Positions 1 through 7,365 of a stretch of 9,715 nt of DNA are shown in pieces. The position numbers and the translations under genes are program-made. Numbering within the stretch: position 1 is the first letter of the stretch; the number at the start of each line of letters is the position of its first letter. Source of the DNA: Bacteroidales bacterium (GTDB taxonomy: Bacteria; Bacteroidota; Bacteroidia; Bacteroidales; UBA1556); NCBI GenBank assembly GCA_023145955.1, contig JAGLDA010000106.1, positions 1 to 9,715 on the forward strand, written 5' to 3'. Below the pieces are notes generated by a model that was given only the letters and a program-made list of their open reading frames with translations, had not been told where the DNA came from and did no database searches.

Positions 1-584
1 TTATATTCATCACCAATAATCATGTCTTTATAATTAATAGTGATTTTAGGCACATCAATTTGGATATATCCACCAGAGCGGAAGTCCATGTTTTCACCTT
101 CAGGAAGACGTACCACAAACTCTTTAATGAATGTAGCTACTGAATCGTTAGAAACAACTTCACATTCCCATTTCTTAATACCAAATATCTCTGCTGGAAC
201 TTCTATTTCCATATTATCTCTGACCTTTACTTGGCAGCCTAAGCGCCAATCATTGGCAGCTTCTTTACGAGTAAAGAAGCCTGTTTCTGTAGGAAGTATA
301 TCTCCTGCGCCTTCGTGTACTTGTACTTTACACATGCCACAAGTACCACCACCACCACAAGCCGATGGAAGAAAAATCTTTTCTTCGGTCATTTTAGTTA
401 GAAGGGTGCCGTCAGGGTCAGTTTCTATTTTACGCTCTCCATTAATAGTAAGAGTTACTTTTCCTTGAGGAGTAAGCTTTTTCTTTGCATAAAGCAGTAT
501 GCTCACCAATAGTAGCATTACTCCTAAAAAGGCAGCAACGCTAATTATTATCACAGTGGTTGTTGAAATTTCTGCTAATATCAT
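1..584 (-). CDS. nqrF: NqrF, NADH-oxidising subunit of Na+-NQR (N-terminal 194 residues; gene runs off the window edge)
   Basis: NqrF is the electron entry point of Na+-NQR. It takes hydride from NADH on the cytoplasmic side through FAD and passes electrons to a [2Fe-2S] cluster and then into the membrane subunits. The visible part has one N-terminal membrane helix (about residues 10-32, then KKK), then a ferredoxin domain with Cys76, Cys82, Cys85 and Cys117. The motif is ACGGGGTCGMCK followed by RLGCQ, and the cysteine spacing equals that of Vibrio NqrF. Next comes the start of the FAD-binding domain (SGGYIQID, about residues 161-168). The flavin RxYS motif and the NADH-binding domain lie outside the window; full proteins have about 410-425 residues. 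The start ATG at 584 lies 12 bp after nqrE, has no Shine-Dalgarno site and is preceded by AAAGAT. It is the last nqr gene in the usual order. The reading frame is intact to the window edge. Confidence 0.96.
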   Translation of the reverse strand, partial: MILAEISTTTVIIISVAAFLGVMLLLVSILLYAKKKLTPQGKVTLTINGERKIETDPDGTLLTKMTEEKIFLPSACGGGGTCGMCKVQVHEGAGDILPTETGFFTRKEAANDWRLGCQVKVRDNMEIEVPAEIFGIKKWECEVVSNDSVATFIKEFVVRLPEGENMDFRSGGYIQIDVPKITINYKDMIIGDEY

Positions 585-596
585 ATCTTTATATTA

Positions 597-1214
597 TTAT
601 AATTTAATACCCATAAAAGTCATAAAAGCAATACCCATAAGCCCTGTTATTACGAAAGTAATACCTAGTCCACGAAGTGGGGCAGGAACATTTGAGTATC
701 GAATTTTTTCACGAATTGCTGCAATTGCTACAATAGCAAGGAACCAACCAATACCAGATCCTAAGCCGAAAGAAGTGGCTTCCCAGATACTTTGATATTC
801 GCGTTGTTGCATAAATAAAGAGCCTCCTAATATTGCACAATTTACTGCAATTAGAGGTAAGAAGATTCCTAATGAAGCATATAATGTTGGAGAGAATTTC
901 TCAACAATCATTTCTACTAATTGTACCATTGAAGCTATAATAGCAATAAACATAATAAAGCTAAGGAAGCTTAGGTCTATGCTAGCGTATTCAGGTCCAA
1001 GCCATACTAATGCGCCTGGTGCTAAAAGGTATTTAACCATTAAGTAGTCAACAGGTACAGTAATAATAAGTACAAATATTACTGCGGCACCAAGTCCTAC
1101 TGAAGTTTTTACTGTTTTTGATACTGCCAAATAGGAACACATTCCAAGGAAGTACGCAAACACCATATTATCAACAAACATGGATTTTACAAATATATTT
1201 ACTAATTCTTGCAT
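597..1214 (-). CDS. nqrE: NqrE, membrane subunit of Na+-NQR
   Basis: NqrE is one of two homologous six-helix membrane subunits (with NqrD) that hold an intramembrane [2Fe-2S] cluster between them, linking electron flow to Na+ movement. The protein has 205 residues, close to the family's usual 198 or so, and is hydrophobic throughout. Cys26 (FLGMCSYLAVSK) and Cys126 (LIAVNCAILGG) sit where the cluster ligands are known in Vibrio NqrE. The region after Cys126 (EATSFGLGSGIGWFLAI, then AAIREK) is typical of NqrE and separates it from RnfA, although the two families are paralogous. The ATG at 1214 lies 26 bp after nqrD. Its leader has no Shine-Dalgarno site and ends in AAAGAT. Confidence 0.97.
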   Translation of the reverse strand: MQELVNIFVKSMFVDNMVFAYFLGMCSYLAVSKTVKTSVGLGAAVIFVLIITVPVDYLMVKYLLAPGALVWLGPEYASIDLSFLSFIMFIAIIASMVQLVEMIVEKFSPTLYASLGIFLPLIAVNCAILGGSLFMQQREYQSIWEATSFGLGSGIGWFLAIVAIAAIREKIRYSNVPAPLRGLGITFVITGLMGIAFMTFMGIKL

Positions 1215-1240
1215 ATCTTTTTCTTTAAAATGTTATCAAA

Positions 1241-1885
1241 TTAATCTTCAACTAAGTCTTTATTACGAGAGCGCTGAACCCATATAATAGTTGCTACAGC
1301 AAATAATGCCATAGGAGGTAGTAATACTAATCCGTTATTTACATATCCTATTTCGTAAAATGAATCTGGAATTATTTGAAGTCCCATAAGTGAGCCAGTT
1401 CCGAATAATTCACGGAAAAAAGCTACCGCCACAAGAATCCAAGCATAGCCAAATGCATTACCTAATCCATCAAGAAATGCTGGCCATGGTTTGTTTGTCA
1501 TAGCAAAAGCCTCAAAACGACCCATAATAATACAGTTGGTAATAATAAGACCAACAAATACAGAAAGTTGCTTGCTTACATTATAAGCATAAGCTTTAAG
1601 TACTTGGTCAACTAGAATTACTAATGCTGCAATTACTACAAGTTGAACAATGATACGAATACGAGAAGGAATTCCATTTCGCATAAAAGAGATAATAACA
1701 TTACCAAAAGATAGTACCACAAGTACTGATAATGACATTACTATCGCTGGCTCAAGTTTTACTGTTACTGCTAGAGCCGAACAAATTCCTAGTACCTGTT
1801 TAGTAATAGGGTTATCCACGTTAATTGGATTTGTTAGCAGTTTGATGTTCTTTGGTGAGAACATTGGTTCTTTTTCTTCTGCCAT
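1241..1885 (-). CDS. nqrD: NqrD, membrane subunit of Na+-NQR
   Basis: NqrD is the partner of NqrE. The two assemble as inverted six-helix proteins that share an intramembrane [2Fe-2S] cluster. The protein has 214 residues with a hydrophilic N-terminus (about residues 1-29). Cys35 (QVLGICSALAVTVK) and Cys118 (LIITNCIIMGRFEAFA) correspond to the cluster ligands known in Vibrio NqrD, both shifted by six residues. The FGNVIISFMRNGIPSRIRI and FFRELFGTGSL segments are typical of the NqrD/RnfE family, and the Nqr context settles the name. The start at 1885 is 2 bp after the nqrC stop (TAG-AT-ATG), which suggests translational coupling. A consensus AGGAGG lies inside the last codons of nqrC, 10 nt upstream. 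The C-terminus is charged (RSRNKDLVED). Confidence 0.97.
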   Translation of the reverse strand: MAEEKEPMFSPKNIKLLTNPINVDNPITKQVLGICSALAVTVKLEPAIVMSLSVLVVLSFGNVIISFMRNGIPSRIRIIVQLVVIAALVILVDQVLKAYAYNVSKQLSVFVGLIITNCIIMGRFEAFAMTNKPWPAFLDGLGNAFGYAWILVAVAFFRELFGTGSLMGLQIIPDSFYEIGYVNNGLVLLPPMALFAVATIIWVQRSRNKDLVED

Positions 1886-1887
1886 AT

Positions 1888-2628
1888 CTATTTATCCTCC
1901 TGTTTTAAGTATTTTACATAATTAATCATACAATCATGAAGCATATCTGTTACTCCATCACAAGTTAGTGTGCTTCCAGATATAGCATCTACGCCATTCT
2001 CTTTGGCAACTTTAGTTTGCATATCTACACCGCCTTTTACAACGCTAACAGATGTAAACTCACCATCTTTAAAAATTTGTTTATTCTTAAACTCATCAGT
2101 AAATGCAGGAAGAATAATTTCTGCTCCCAAACCCGGAGTTTCACTATCGTGACCAAAGTTTACTGCAGCCACAGTGTTTTTGTCCGACTCTATAGATATG
2201 TTTCCATAAATAGGTCCCCAAAGGCCTTTTCCAAATAGAGGAATCACATAATATGTTTCACCGTTATTATCCATTACAAATAATGGCATGGCTACTTCCC
2301 CTTTACCTGCATTATATAATGCAGTCTTTAGGTTTACACCAAAAGCACGTTTACTACCAGTAAGTTCTCCGTTAGCATAAGTGCTAAGTTCTTCTCCGTT
2401 CTCATTAATTATCACCTCTTTTTTCAGGTGTTTTGAGTATAGCTCTGATGCATTATTTGCATCGGCATCAATTCCTATTGAGCTCAATAGGTTGATCATC
2501 TTTTCGTTTTCTTTATTTTTATCCTGCAAAGGTTTTAGCGCAAGGTTGGCGGAGGTAAGTATTACCGCTACCAATACAACCATTACCGAAGCATAAATAA
2601 AAATGTATGAATTACTGTTCTTGTTCAT
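1888..2628 (-). CDS. nqrC: NqrC, covalent FMN subunit of Na+-NQR
   Basis: NqrC is a single-pass membrane protein whose large extracytoplasmic domain carries FMN bound to a threonine by a phosphoester link, added by the flavin transferase ApbE. It has 246 residues, with a membrane helix at about residues 9-31 followed by the soluble domain. Recognisable family segments are GKGLWGPIYG (133-142), HDSETPGLGAE (160-170) and the flavinylation motif DAISGST (214-220), so Thr220 is the likely FMN site. The usual Ala of Dxx(S/T)GAT is Ser219 here. It lies 20 bp after nqrB. The leader has no Shine-Dalgarno site and ends in ATAGAT before the ATG. No apbE gene is in the window, so maturation must rely on a copy elsewhere. 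Confidence 0.96.
   Translation of the reverse strand: MNKNSNSYIFIYASVMVVLVAVILTSANLALKPLQDKNKENEKMINLLSSIGIDADANNASELYSKHLKKEVIINENGEELSTYANGELTGSKRAFGVNLKTALYNAGKGEVAMPLFVMDNNGETYYVIPLFGKGLWGPIYGNISIESDKNTVAAVNFGHDSETPGLGAEIILPAFTDEFKNKQIFKDGEFTSVSVVKGGVDMQTKVAKENGVDAISGSTLTCDGVTDMLHDCMINYVKYLKQEDK
1896..1901 (-). promoter_or_regulatory. Shine-Dalgarno site of nqrD inside the end of nqrC
   Basis: The minus-strand sequence AGGAGG overlaps the codons for Gln243-Glu244-Asp245 of NqrC and lies 10 nt before the nqrD ATG. It is the only clear Shine-Dalgarno site in the nqr operon; leaders of nqrA, B, C, E and F have none. Because the nqrC stop and nqrD start are 2 bp apart, the site probably supports reinitiation or coupling between the two genes. 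Confidence 0.6.
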
Positions 2629-2648
2629 ATCTATAAATTATTTAATGG

Positions 2649-3800
2649 TTAAGCGCTAAGTTTAGCACGTTTAAGTCGTTTCTTTACATTGGATTCTACT
2701 ACATAGAAGTCGATTGTTGGAGCAAATACATTCATAAATAGTATTGCTAACATTACACCTTCTGGGTAAGCAGGGTTGAGTACACGAACAAGTATAGCTA
2801 TAAATCCTGCTAAAAAGCCGTATATCCATTTGCCTGTTTCTGTTTGAGCTGCCGTTACTGGGTCAGTAATCATAAATACACCGCCAAAAGCAAAACCTCC
2901 AATTAATAGATGTTCCCATGGGCAAAGTTGTAAATATGTATTGTCAGGAAATGAGTCAGCAATACCGTGAAGTATTCCGCCCATTACTAAACCACCAATA
3001 AAGAATGAAAACATTAATTTCCAATTTCCTACTCCAGTTACTAAAAGAATAAAAGCTCCTATTGCTAAAGCAATAATTGAAGTTTCTCCAATAGAGCCAG
3101 CATAGTTTCCAACAATCATTTCGAGGTGGCTAATTCCTGCCTCGCTACCTGCTGTTAATTCAGCAAGTGGTGTTGCTCCTGAAAAAGCATCTGCTTTTTC
3201 TGCAATCCACACCTTATCTCCACTCATTGCTGAAGGGTATGCAAAGAAAAGTACCGCTCTAGTTAATAGTGCTGGGTTTACAATGTTCATTCCTGTACCT
3301 CCAAAAACTTCTTTGCCAAATACTACTGCAAATGCAACAGCTACAGCAACCATCCATAGAGGTGTAGATACTGGTACAATAAGAGGTATCAGCATTCCCG
3401 AAACAAAGAATCCTTCATTTACTTCATGACCTCTACCTTGGGCAAACATAATTTCAATTCCTAATCCTACTACATACGAAACAATAATAATTGGAAGTAC
3501 CTGCCAAAAGCCATACATAAAGGCCTCCATCATAGTAACAGTTTCTCCCATTGAAGTATAATGCATATTGCCAGAGTTCCACATGCCAAATAGCAGAGCT
3601 GGAATCATAGCAATCACTACAATAAACATTGAACGTTTCATATCCACACCATCACGAATGTGGCTTCCAGATGTTGTTACAATATCTGGAGTGAAAAATA
3701 AAGTATCAGCGGCATCATACATGGAGTGGAAGGCTTGAAACTTCTCTCCCTTTTGCACGTGAGGCTTTATTGTGTCTAATATATTTCTAATAAATTTCAT
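2649..3800 (-). CDS. nqrB: NqrB, covalent FMN and quinone-site membrane subunit of Na+-NQR
   Basis: NqrB is the largest membrane subunit. In studied enzymes it carries one covalent FMN and riboflavin, takes part in quinone reduction and forms much of the Na+ path. The protein has 383 residues, somewhat shorter than the roughly 415 of Vibrio NqrB. It starts with a cytoplasmic stretch (MKFIRNILDTIKPHVQKGEK) and continues with many hydrophobic helices. The flavinylation motif DAFSGAT (204-210) marks Thr210 as FMN acceptor and fits ApbE's Dxx(S/T)GAT consensus. Other family landmarks are NEGFFVSGMLIPLIVP (128-143), KEVFGGTGMNIVNPAL (163-178) and GGVFMITDPVTAA near the C-terminus. The C-terminal tail is basic (KKRLKRAKLSA). 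It lies 23 bp after nqrA, has no Shine-Dalgarno site, and TATAG directly precedes the ATG. Confidence 0.97.
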   Translation of the reverse strand: MKFIRNILDTIKPHVQKGEKFQAFHSMYDAADTLFFTPDIVTTSGSHIRDGVDMKRSMFIVVIAMIPALLFGMWNSGNMHYTSMGETVTMMEAFMYGFWQVLPIIIVSYVVGLGIEIMFAQGRGHEVNEGFFVSGMLIPLIVPVSTPLWMVAVAVAFAVVFGKEVFGGTGMNIVNPALLTRAVLFFAYPSAMSGDKVWIAEKADAFSGATPLAELTAGSEAGISHLEMIVGNYAGSIGETSIIALAIGAFILLVTGVGNWKLMFSFFIGGLVMGGILHGIADSFPDNTYLQLCPWEHLLIGGFAFGGVFMITDPVTAAQTETGKWIYGFLAGFIAILVRVLNPAYPEGVMLAILFMNVFAPTIDFYVVESNVKKRLKRAKLSA

Positions 3801-3823
3801 CTATAATTAAATTATCGTTTTAA

Positions 3824-5173
3824 TTAACTCATTTCTCTACGTAAATCATCTAAACCATCTCTAAGGATCTTCTGAATATTAATTTTAGAAGTGCTTATGT
3901 ATTCACATAAAGCTAAATCTTCTTCATCAACTTCATAAATTCCTAAATTTTCCATCATATCAATATCATTAATCATAATAGACTTGATAAGTTGTATAGG
4001 CAATATATCCATTGGCAACACTTTCTCCATTTGTCCTGTAAATACAAAAGCTCGCTCACCACCATTTAAGTTGGTGTTTAAAGAATATGCTTTATTAGGA
4101 GTTAACCAAGAGAATGCTGTTCTATAGAAACTATGCTTTTTGGGACTAGGAATTAACCAGCCAAAAAATTCAAATTTATTTCCTTCAGGTATTACGGTAA
4201 TAGAGTTATGGTAGTATGATAATGATCCATTATTACCAATATTATCACCAGTAAGTACGTTACCGCTTATGAAACGATTTTCTCCTTCGGTTTTAATTTT
4301 GTCTTTAATGAATTCAGATACACATGCACTACGATTTATTTTGTAATACTGTGGCGATAAGACTTCTGATCCAGCAAGGGCTATTGTGATTTCTGATTTA
4401 TACTCTCCAGTAAGAAATAAGTCACCAATAGTTGCTACATCTTGAGGACGTACTACCCATATAATATCTCCTTTATTAATAGGAGAGGTGTTGTGGATTT
4501 GAATTCCTACATTACCAACAGGATGAGGTCCAGAGAAAGTATTTATCTCTATGTTTTTTATTTTGCTAAAAAACTTTGAATCCGCTTTCGCATCTAATCC
4601 AAGATTAATACTGCCATCAGTTAGTTTTGCTAATGCATCAATACCTGCCTGAAAAGCATCTTCTTTTCCTTCGAGAGTATAATCTATATCAGCAGCTAAA
4701 GGAGCACTGTCAAAACCTGAAATATATATAGCCTTTGGCTTATCTTCAGGGTTTGCAATAATAGTGTATGGTCGTTGACGAATGAATGACCATAAGCCAC
4801 TTTCAATAAGCTGTTTAGTAATAGCTTTAGAATCTAAAGTACTGGGTTGTGCTTTTGTATATGAAACAAAATCATCATTACCGTCAGACTCAATTCTAAT
4901 TTCTAACATCTTACGCTTAGCACCCCTTACTATCTCAGTAATGGTTCCGCTTACAGGAGAAGGAATTTTAATGTAATCTCTTTTTTTATCAAAGAAAACA
5001 GGAGTACCTCTTTTTACTTTATCTCCTACTCTTGCCAACAGTTTTGGAAATAATCCATGAAAGTCGGTAGGCTTTAATGCATAATGACTCGTTTGCAGAT
5101 TTTGCACTTCTTTTTGTGCAATACCCTTGAGTTTTATGTCATAACCTTTCTTTATTTTGATATTCATTGTCAT
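3824..5173 (-). CDS. nqrA: NqrA, cytoplasmic subunit of Na+-NQR
   Basis: NqrA is the soluble cytoplasmic subunit, associated with quinone or inhibitor binding near NqrB. It is related to RnfC but lacks that protein's FeS domain. The 449 residues match the family length. The N-terminus has the usual NIKIKKGYDIKLKG opening. Residues about 47-92 form a lipoyl/biotinyl-like fold (ARVGDKVKRGTPVF, then IPSPVSGTITEIVRG). SGPHPVGNVGIQIH (214-227), ALAGSEV and GQMEKVLPMDILP are NqrA signatures, and EEDLALCEYIS (417-427) marks the C-terminal region. It is the first gene of the nqr operon. Two ATGs are possible, at 5173 and two codons in at 5167; neither has a Shine-Dalgarno site and both give good N-termini. 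The promoter should lie in the large divergent spacer upstream. Confidence 0.97.
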   Translation of the reverse strand: MTMNIKIKKGYDIKLKGIAQKEVQNLQTSHYALKPTDFHGLFPKLLARVGDKVKRGTPVFFDKKRDYIKIPSPVSGTITEIVRGAKRKMLEIRIESDGNDDFVSYTKAQPSTLDSKAITKQLIESGLWSFIRQRPYTIIANPEDKPKAIYISGFDSAPLAADIDYTLEGKEDAFQAGIDALAKLTDGSINLGLDAKADSKFFSKIKNIEINTFSGPHPVGNVGIQIHNTSPINKGDIIWVVRPQDVATIGDLFLTGEYKSEITIALAGSEVLSPQYYKINRSACVSEFIKDKIKTEGENRFISGNVLTGDNIGNNGSLSYYHNSITVIPEGNKFEFFGWLIPSPKKHSFYRTAFSWLTPNKAYSLNTNLNGGERAFVFTGQMEKVLPMDILPIQLIKSIMINDIDMMENLGIYEVDEEDLALCEYISTSKINIQKILRDGLDDLRREMS

Positions 5174-5189
5174 AAGAAAACTATGATTG

Positions 5190-5205
5190 TTAACACTTTA
5201 ACACT
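5190..5205. repeat. Perfect tandem octamer repeat (TTAACACT x2) upstream of nqrA
   Basis: Two adjacent perfect copies of TTAACACT lie on the plus strand, seen from nqrA as AGTGTTAA twice, 17-32 nt before the nqrA start at 5173. The place fits the nqrA leader or a regulator or ribosome-access site, but a chance duplication is equally possible. The repeat itself is certain; any role is speculation. Confidence 0.55.
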
Positions 5206-5876
5206 TTTGCCATATATAACAAAAGCGATTTATTTATTACTACAAATATGCTAAAAAAAATTAAGGTATTTTATCTTATTTAATAAATAAAAACATGTTT
5301 GAAACTAACAAATCTCATAAAATATACTTAAGGAGTTAATATACAGGATGTAAAACTCAAAAATGTTAAATAAATAACATAAAAGTTATTTGAAAAACAG
5401 TGCTTGTTTAGAATGAGATTAATTGAGTATTTTAGAGCTTCTAATTTGTATTTAAGTAAGTAAATGCACTTTTTTCACTAATAGTTGGCTTATTATTTAT
5501 TTATTTAAAGCATAATATTGTATGTGTTTAGTTTTGTGTATTTTTATTGCAAAATACAAAAAAATACTTATCTATTTATTATTATAGTAAGTTCTAAATA
5601 TTGCTCTTAAATACATATATAAAGCTGAAAATGAGGTTATGATATAATGTTTTGCTTATTAAAAGGAATGAAGGTTATAATGCTTTATGCGCATGAATAT
5701 TCAGTAATAAAAATATAACATTTTATATAGAATTGTTAAGAATGTTTTATAAGAATATGGTTGTTTTTTCAAAGATAATTTAAAATATGAGATAAGTTGC
5801 TTTCATTTAGATTATGTATATATATTTAAATGTATCGAACATCATTCTAAAAAAGATATACAAGTATTATTTTTTA

Positions 5877-5884
5877 TATTTTTG
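5877..5884 (+). promoter_or_regulatory. Possible Bacteroidota -7 promoter element for the mrp operon
   Basis: TATTTTTG fits the Bacteroidota -7 consensus TAnnTTTG and lies about 105 bp upstream of the mrpE start, on the correct strand. No TTTG -33 element is found at the expected distance of about 19-21 bp upstream, and the DNA is so AT-rich that such a match is weak evidence. It is the best-placed candidate on this strand. Confidence 0.2.
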
Positions 5885-5988
5885 TGTCTTAAATTTTGGA
5901 AAAGCTTGCAGAACTAAATTGGTTCACAGTAAGTTTTATATTATTAGATGTAAATCATTAAAAATCTTTAATTTATAATATAATTTTT

Positions 5989-6483
5989 ATGAAAATCAAA
6001 AACATATTTGTTTCGTTTCTAGTGATTATGATAGGGTGGATGCTCTTGACATGGTCATTGGATATGAGTAGTGTTTTGTTAGGTATAGGTATATCGCTTG
6101 CGTTATCAATTGTACTATGTAATAGTTGCACACTCTTTAATGAGATTAACCTTACACCTAAGGCTTTTGCGTATTTTTTCTGGTACATTATTGTATTCAT
6201 GATAGAATTGGTAAAAGCAAATATAGATGTAACGCGAAGAGTTCTTTCTCCTTCGATGCCAATAAATCCTGGTATTGTAAAAGTAGAAACTACCCTTAAA
6301 TCTAAAATGGCTAGGTTAATTCTTGCCAACTCTATTACTTTAACACCAGGTACATTTACCATTGAGATAAATGATGATGCTATGTATATACACTGGATTG
6401 ATGTTGAAAGTGAAGATGTAGAGGGAGCAACAAATGCAATTGTAAGGAAATTTGAAAAGTTATTGGAGGTAATGTATGGATAA
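5989..6483 (+). CDS. mrpE: MrpE/MnhE-like antiporter subunit (equivalent of MbhA)
   Basis: MrpE is a small membrane subunit of Mrp-type Na+/H+ antiporters and of Mbh-type complexes, needed for assembly. The 164 residues match the family. Hydrophobic helices lie at about residues 6-24, 28-46 and 60-79, then a soluble C-terminal domain with the family's LILANSITLTPGT segment (110-122), flanked by an NPGIVKVET stretch and the IHWIDVES strand. It is the first gene of the plus-strand operon. The ATG at 5989 follows an AT-rich leader (TATAATATAATTTTT) with no Shine-Dalgarno site, and no earlier in-frame start is apparent. Its last codons overlap mrpF by 8 bp. The name is given by family, and the real complex could be Mrp- or Mbh-like. 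Confidence 0.93.
   Translation: MKIKNIFVSFLVIMIGWMLLTWSLDMSSVLLGIGISLALSIVLCNSCTLFNEINLTPKAFAYFFWYIIVFMIELVKANIDVTRRVLSPSMPINPGIVKVETTLKSKMARLILANSITLTPGTFTIEINDDAMYIHWIDVESEDVEGATNAIVRKFEKLLEVMYG
6465..6469 (+). promoter_or_regulatory. Shine-Dalgarno site of mrpF
   Basis: GGAGG lies within the last codons of mrpE, 6 nt before the mrpF ATG at 6476. It supports that start and a translational link between the overlapping genes. Confidence 0.6.
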
Positions 6484-6736
6484 TATAGTAATTTATATTT
6501 CTATAGCAATGTTGATGGCAACATTGCTAGCAGGACTGATTAGGTTTGTAAAAGGACCATCAGTAGTAGATCGTGTTGTAGCGTTTGATTCTATGACAGT
6601 CACTTCGTTAGTTATGATAGGTGTTATAGCTTTTTTGTCGAACCGTGCTATTTATTTAGACGTAGCAGTAGTATATGGCTTTCTGAGTTTCTTAGGGGTT
6701 GTTATTGTTGCCAAATATATACAAGGAGGGTTATAA
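6476..6736 (+). CDS. mrpF: MrpF/MnhF-like antiporter subunit (equivalent of MbhB)
   Basis: MrpF is a small three-helix membrane subunit of the antiporter core. The 86 residues match the family's usual size. The conserved cytoplasmic loop GPSVVDRVVAFD (27-38) with its Asp residues is the hallmark of the family, and YLDVAVVYGFLSFLG (60-74) is the usual third helix. The gene overlaps mrpE by 8 bp and is followed by mrpG after one spare base, so the three are surely cotranscribed. The start is fixed by the GGAGG site 6 nt upstream. Confidence 0.94.
   Translation: MDNIVIYISIAMLMATLLAGLIRFVKGPSVVDRVVAFDSMTVTSLVMIGVIAFLSNRAIYLDVAVVYGFLSFLGVVIVAKYIQGGL
6724..6730 (+). promoter_or_regulatory. Shine-Dalgarno site deciding the mrpG start
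   Basis: AGGAGGG lies in the last codons of mrpF, 7 nt before the ATG at 6738. It favours that ATG over an in-frame start at 6699, which would lengthen MrpG by 13 residues into mrpF with no family support. Confidence 0.7.
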
Positions 6737-6737
6737 T

Positions 6738-7115
6738 ATGAAAGAAACTTTGGAAATAATAGGTCAGATATTCTTGTTGATGGGCTCGTTTAGTCTTTTG
6801 ACTGCTGCAATAGGTTTGCTTCGAATGCCTGATGTATATAATCGAGTACAAACAGGAACAAAGGCCTCTACACTAGGTGCAATATTGTCGTTTATTGGAT
6901 TGGCATTAATGACCTACGAAAATTGGGTAGAAATTAATTGGGTAGGAAGATTTGCTGTATTAGTAGTATTTATAATACTTACTAATCCTGTATCGTCACA
7001 CGTATTAATGCGTGCTGCCTATGCAATGAAGATACCTTTATCAAAACTTACTACAGTTGATAAATTAAGAGAAGATATTAATAATAAAATTGTGGAGGAA
7101 CCTAAAGATGAATAA
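6738..7115 (+). CDS. mrpG: MrpG/MnhG-like antiporter subunit (equivalent of MbhC)
   Basis: MrpG is a three-helix subunit of the same complex. From the ATG at 6738 it has 125 residues. The signature GLLRMPDVYNRVQTGTKAST (26-45) and the third-helix segment TNPVSSHVLMRAAY (82-95) are those of the PhaG/MnhG family. After the helices comes a charged tail (KLREDINNKIVEEPKDE). The gene begins 1 bp after the mrpF stop. Its own end overlaps the next gene by 8 bp. Confidence 0.94.
   Translation: MKETLEIIGQIFLLMGSFSLLTAAIGLLRMPDVYNRVQTGTKASTLGAILSFIGLALMTYENWVEINWVGRFAVLVVFIILTNPVSSHVLMRAAYAMKIPLSKLTTVDKLREDINNKIVEEPKDE
7094..7098 (+). promoter_or_regulatory. Shine-Dalgarno site deciding the start of the mbhD-like gene
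   Basis: GGAGG sits 9 nt before the ATG at 7108, within the end of mrpG. It rules against a TTG start at 7090, which lies upstream of the site itself and would add six residues with no family support. Confidence 0.65.
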
Positions 7116-7365
7116 TGAAATAATTTATAGTGTAATAGCTATTGGAATAGGCTCTATTATGCTGATAATGGCTGTAATAGCTATTCTCAATAATAAGTTA
7201 TCCGTGGCAATAATTGCTGCTGGAGTTGTAAGTTTGTTTGCTTCTGTGCTTTTTTTATTGATGTCGGCTCCCGATGTTGCAATGACTGAGGCCGCTATAG
7301 GTAGTGGACTTTCAACGTTAATTTTCTTTTATGTATTAAATAAAATTAAAAGACAAAATGCTTAG
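7108..7365 (+). CDS. MbhD-like subunit: stand-alone segment of the MrpA C-terminus (DUF4040 type)
   Basis: The 85-residue product has three hydrophobic stretches (about 5-27, 31-52, 61-78). Its SAPDVAMTEAAIGSG motif (53-67) is typical of the domain that forms part of the MrpA C-terminus in classical Mrp antiporters and is a separate subunit, MbhD, in archaeal membrane-bound hydrogenases. The acidic residue in MTEA (Glu61) is the sort of membrane carboxylate thought to matter for ion passage; that role is inferred. It overlaps mrpG by 8 bp and the next gene by 8 bp. Being a free gene here, with no NuoL-like MrpA N-terminus before it, argues for an Mbh-type or split-MrpA layout. Confidence 0.85.
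   Translation: MNNEIIYSVIAIGIGSIMLIMAVIAILNNKLSVAIIAAGVVSLFASVLFLLMSAPDVAMTEAAIGSGLSTLIFFYVLNKIKRQNA

Larger units (their letters stand above)
5174..5988. other. 815-bp AT-rich divergent intergenic region between nqrA and mrpE
   Basis: No convincing coding region is present in any frame; the longest ATG-started frames I found by reading the plus strand are about 16 codons. Two 60-base lines counted by eye gave about one sixth and one quarter G+C, clearly lower than the flanking genes. Because the operons diverge, this stretch should hold both promoters and no terminator is expected. I see no strong hairpin followed by a T-run, no tRNA-like fold and no riboswitch I recognise. Several matches to the Bacteroidota -7 element TAnnTTTG occur (plus strand 5529-5536 and 5877-5884; minus strand 5770-5777), but none has a matching TTTG element at the proper upstream distance. 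In such AT-rich DNA one or two matches are expected by chance. Confidence 0.8.

Noticed and set aside
40..468. 142-codon plus-strand open frame at the window start
   Set aside because: It lies antisense to nqrF, whose four-cysteine ferredoxin motif is clear; the plus-strand translation resembles no family and is a shadow frame.
597..5173. Possibility that the minus-strand operon is Rnf and not Nqr
   Set aside because: The gene order is A-B-C-D-E-F with an NqrF ferredoxin N-terminus, and NqrA lacks the RnfC FeS domain. No RnfB or RnfC iron-sulfur proteins are present.
5413..5463. 16-codon open frame in the spacer (MRLIEYFRASNLYLSK)
   Set aside because: No Shine-Dalgarno site, no downstream gene on this strand for over 500 bp, and no recognisable product.
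5529..5536. TAGTTTTG, a match to the Bacteroidota -7 element on the plus strand
   Set aside because: It is about 450 bp from mrpE, has no -33 element at the right distance, and such matches are expected by chance in this AT-rich stretch.
5687..5694. Perfect 8-bp palindrome ATGCGCAT in the spacer
   Set aside because: Eight-base palindromes are expected a few times in 800 bp; it has little extension, and no second copy was seen.
5668..5718. 16-codon open frame in the spacer (MKVIMLYAHEYSVIKI) preceded by AAAAGGA
   Set aside because: Too short and without a family, hairpin or attenuator context; similar short frames occur by chance in AT-rich DNA.
5770..5777. Minus-strand TATCTTTG, a match to the -7 element for nqrA
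   Set aside because: It lies about 600 bp upstream of nqrA with no paired -33 element; a chance match is more likely.
5973..6362. 129-codon minus-strand open frame over mrpE
   Set aside because: It is antisense to a well-recognised MrpE with correct length and motifs, and has no family features of its own.
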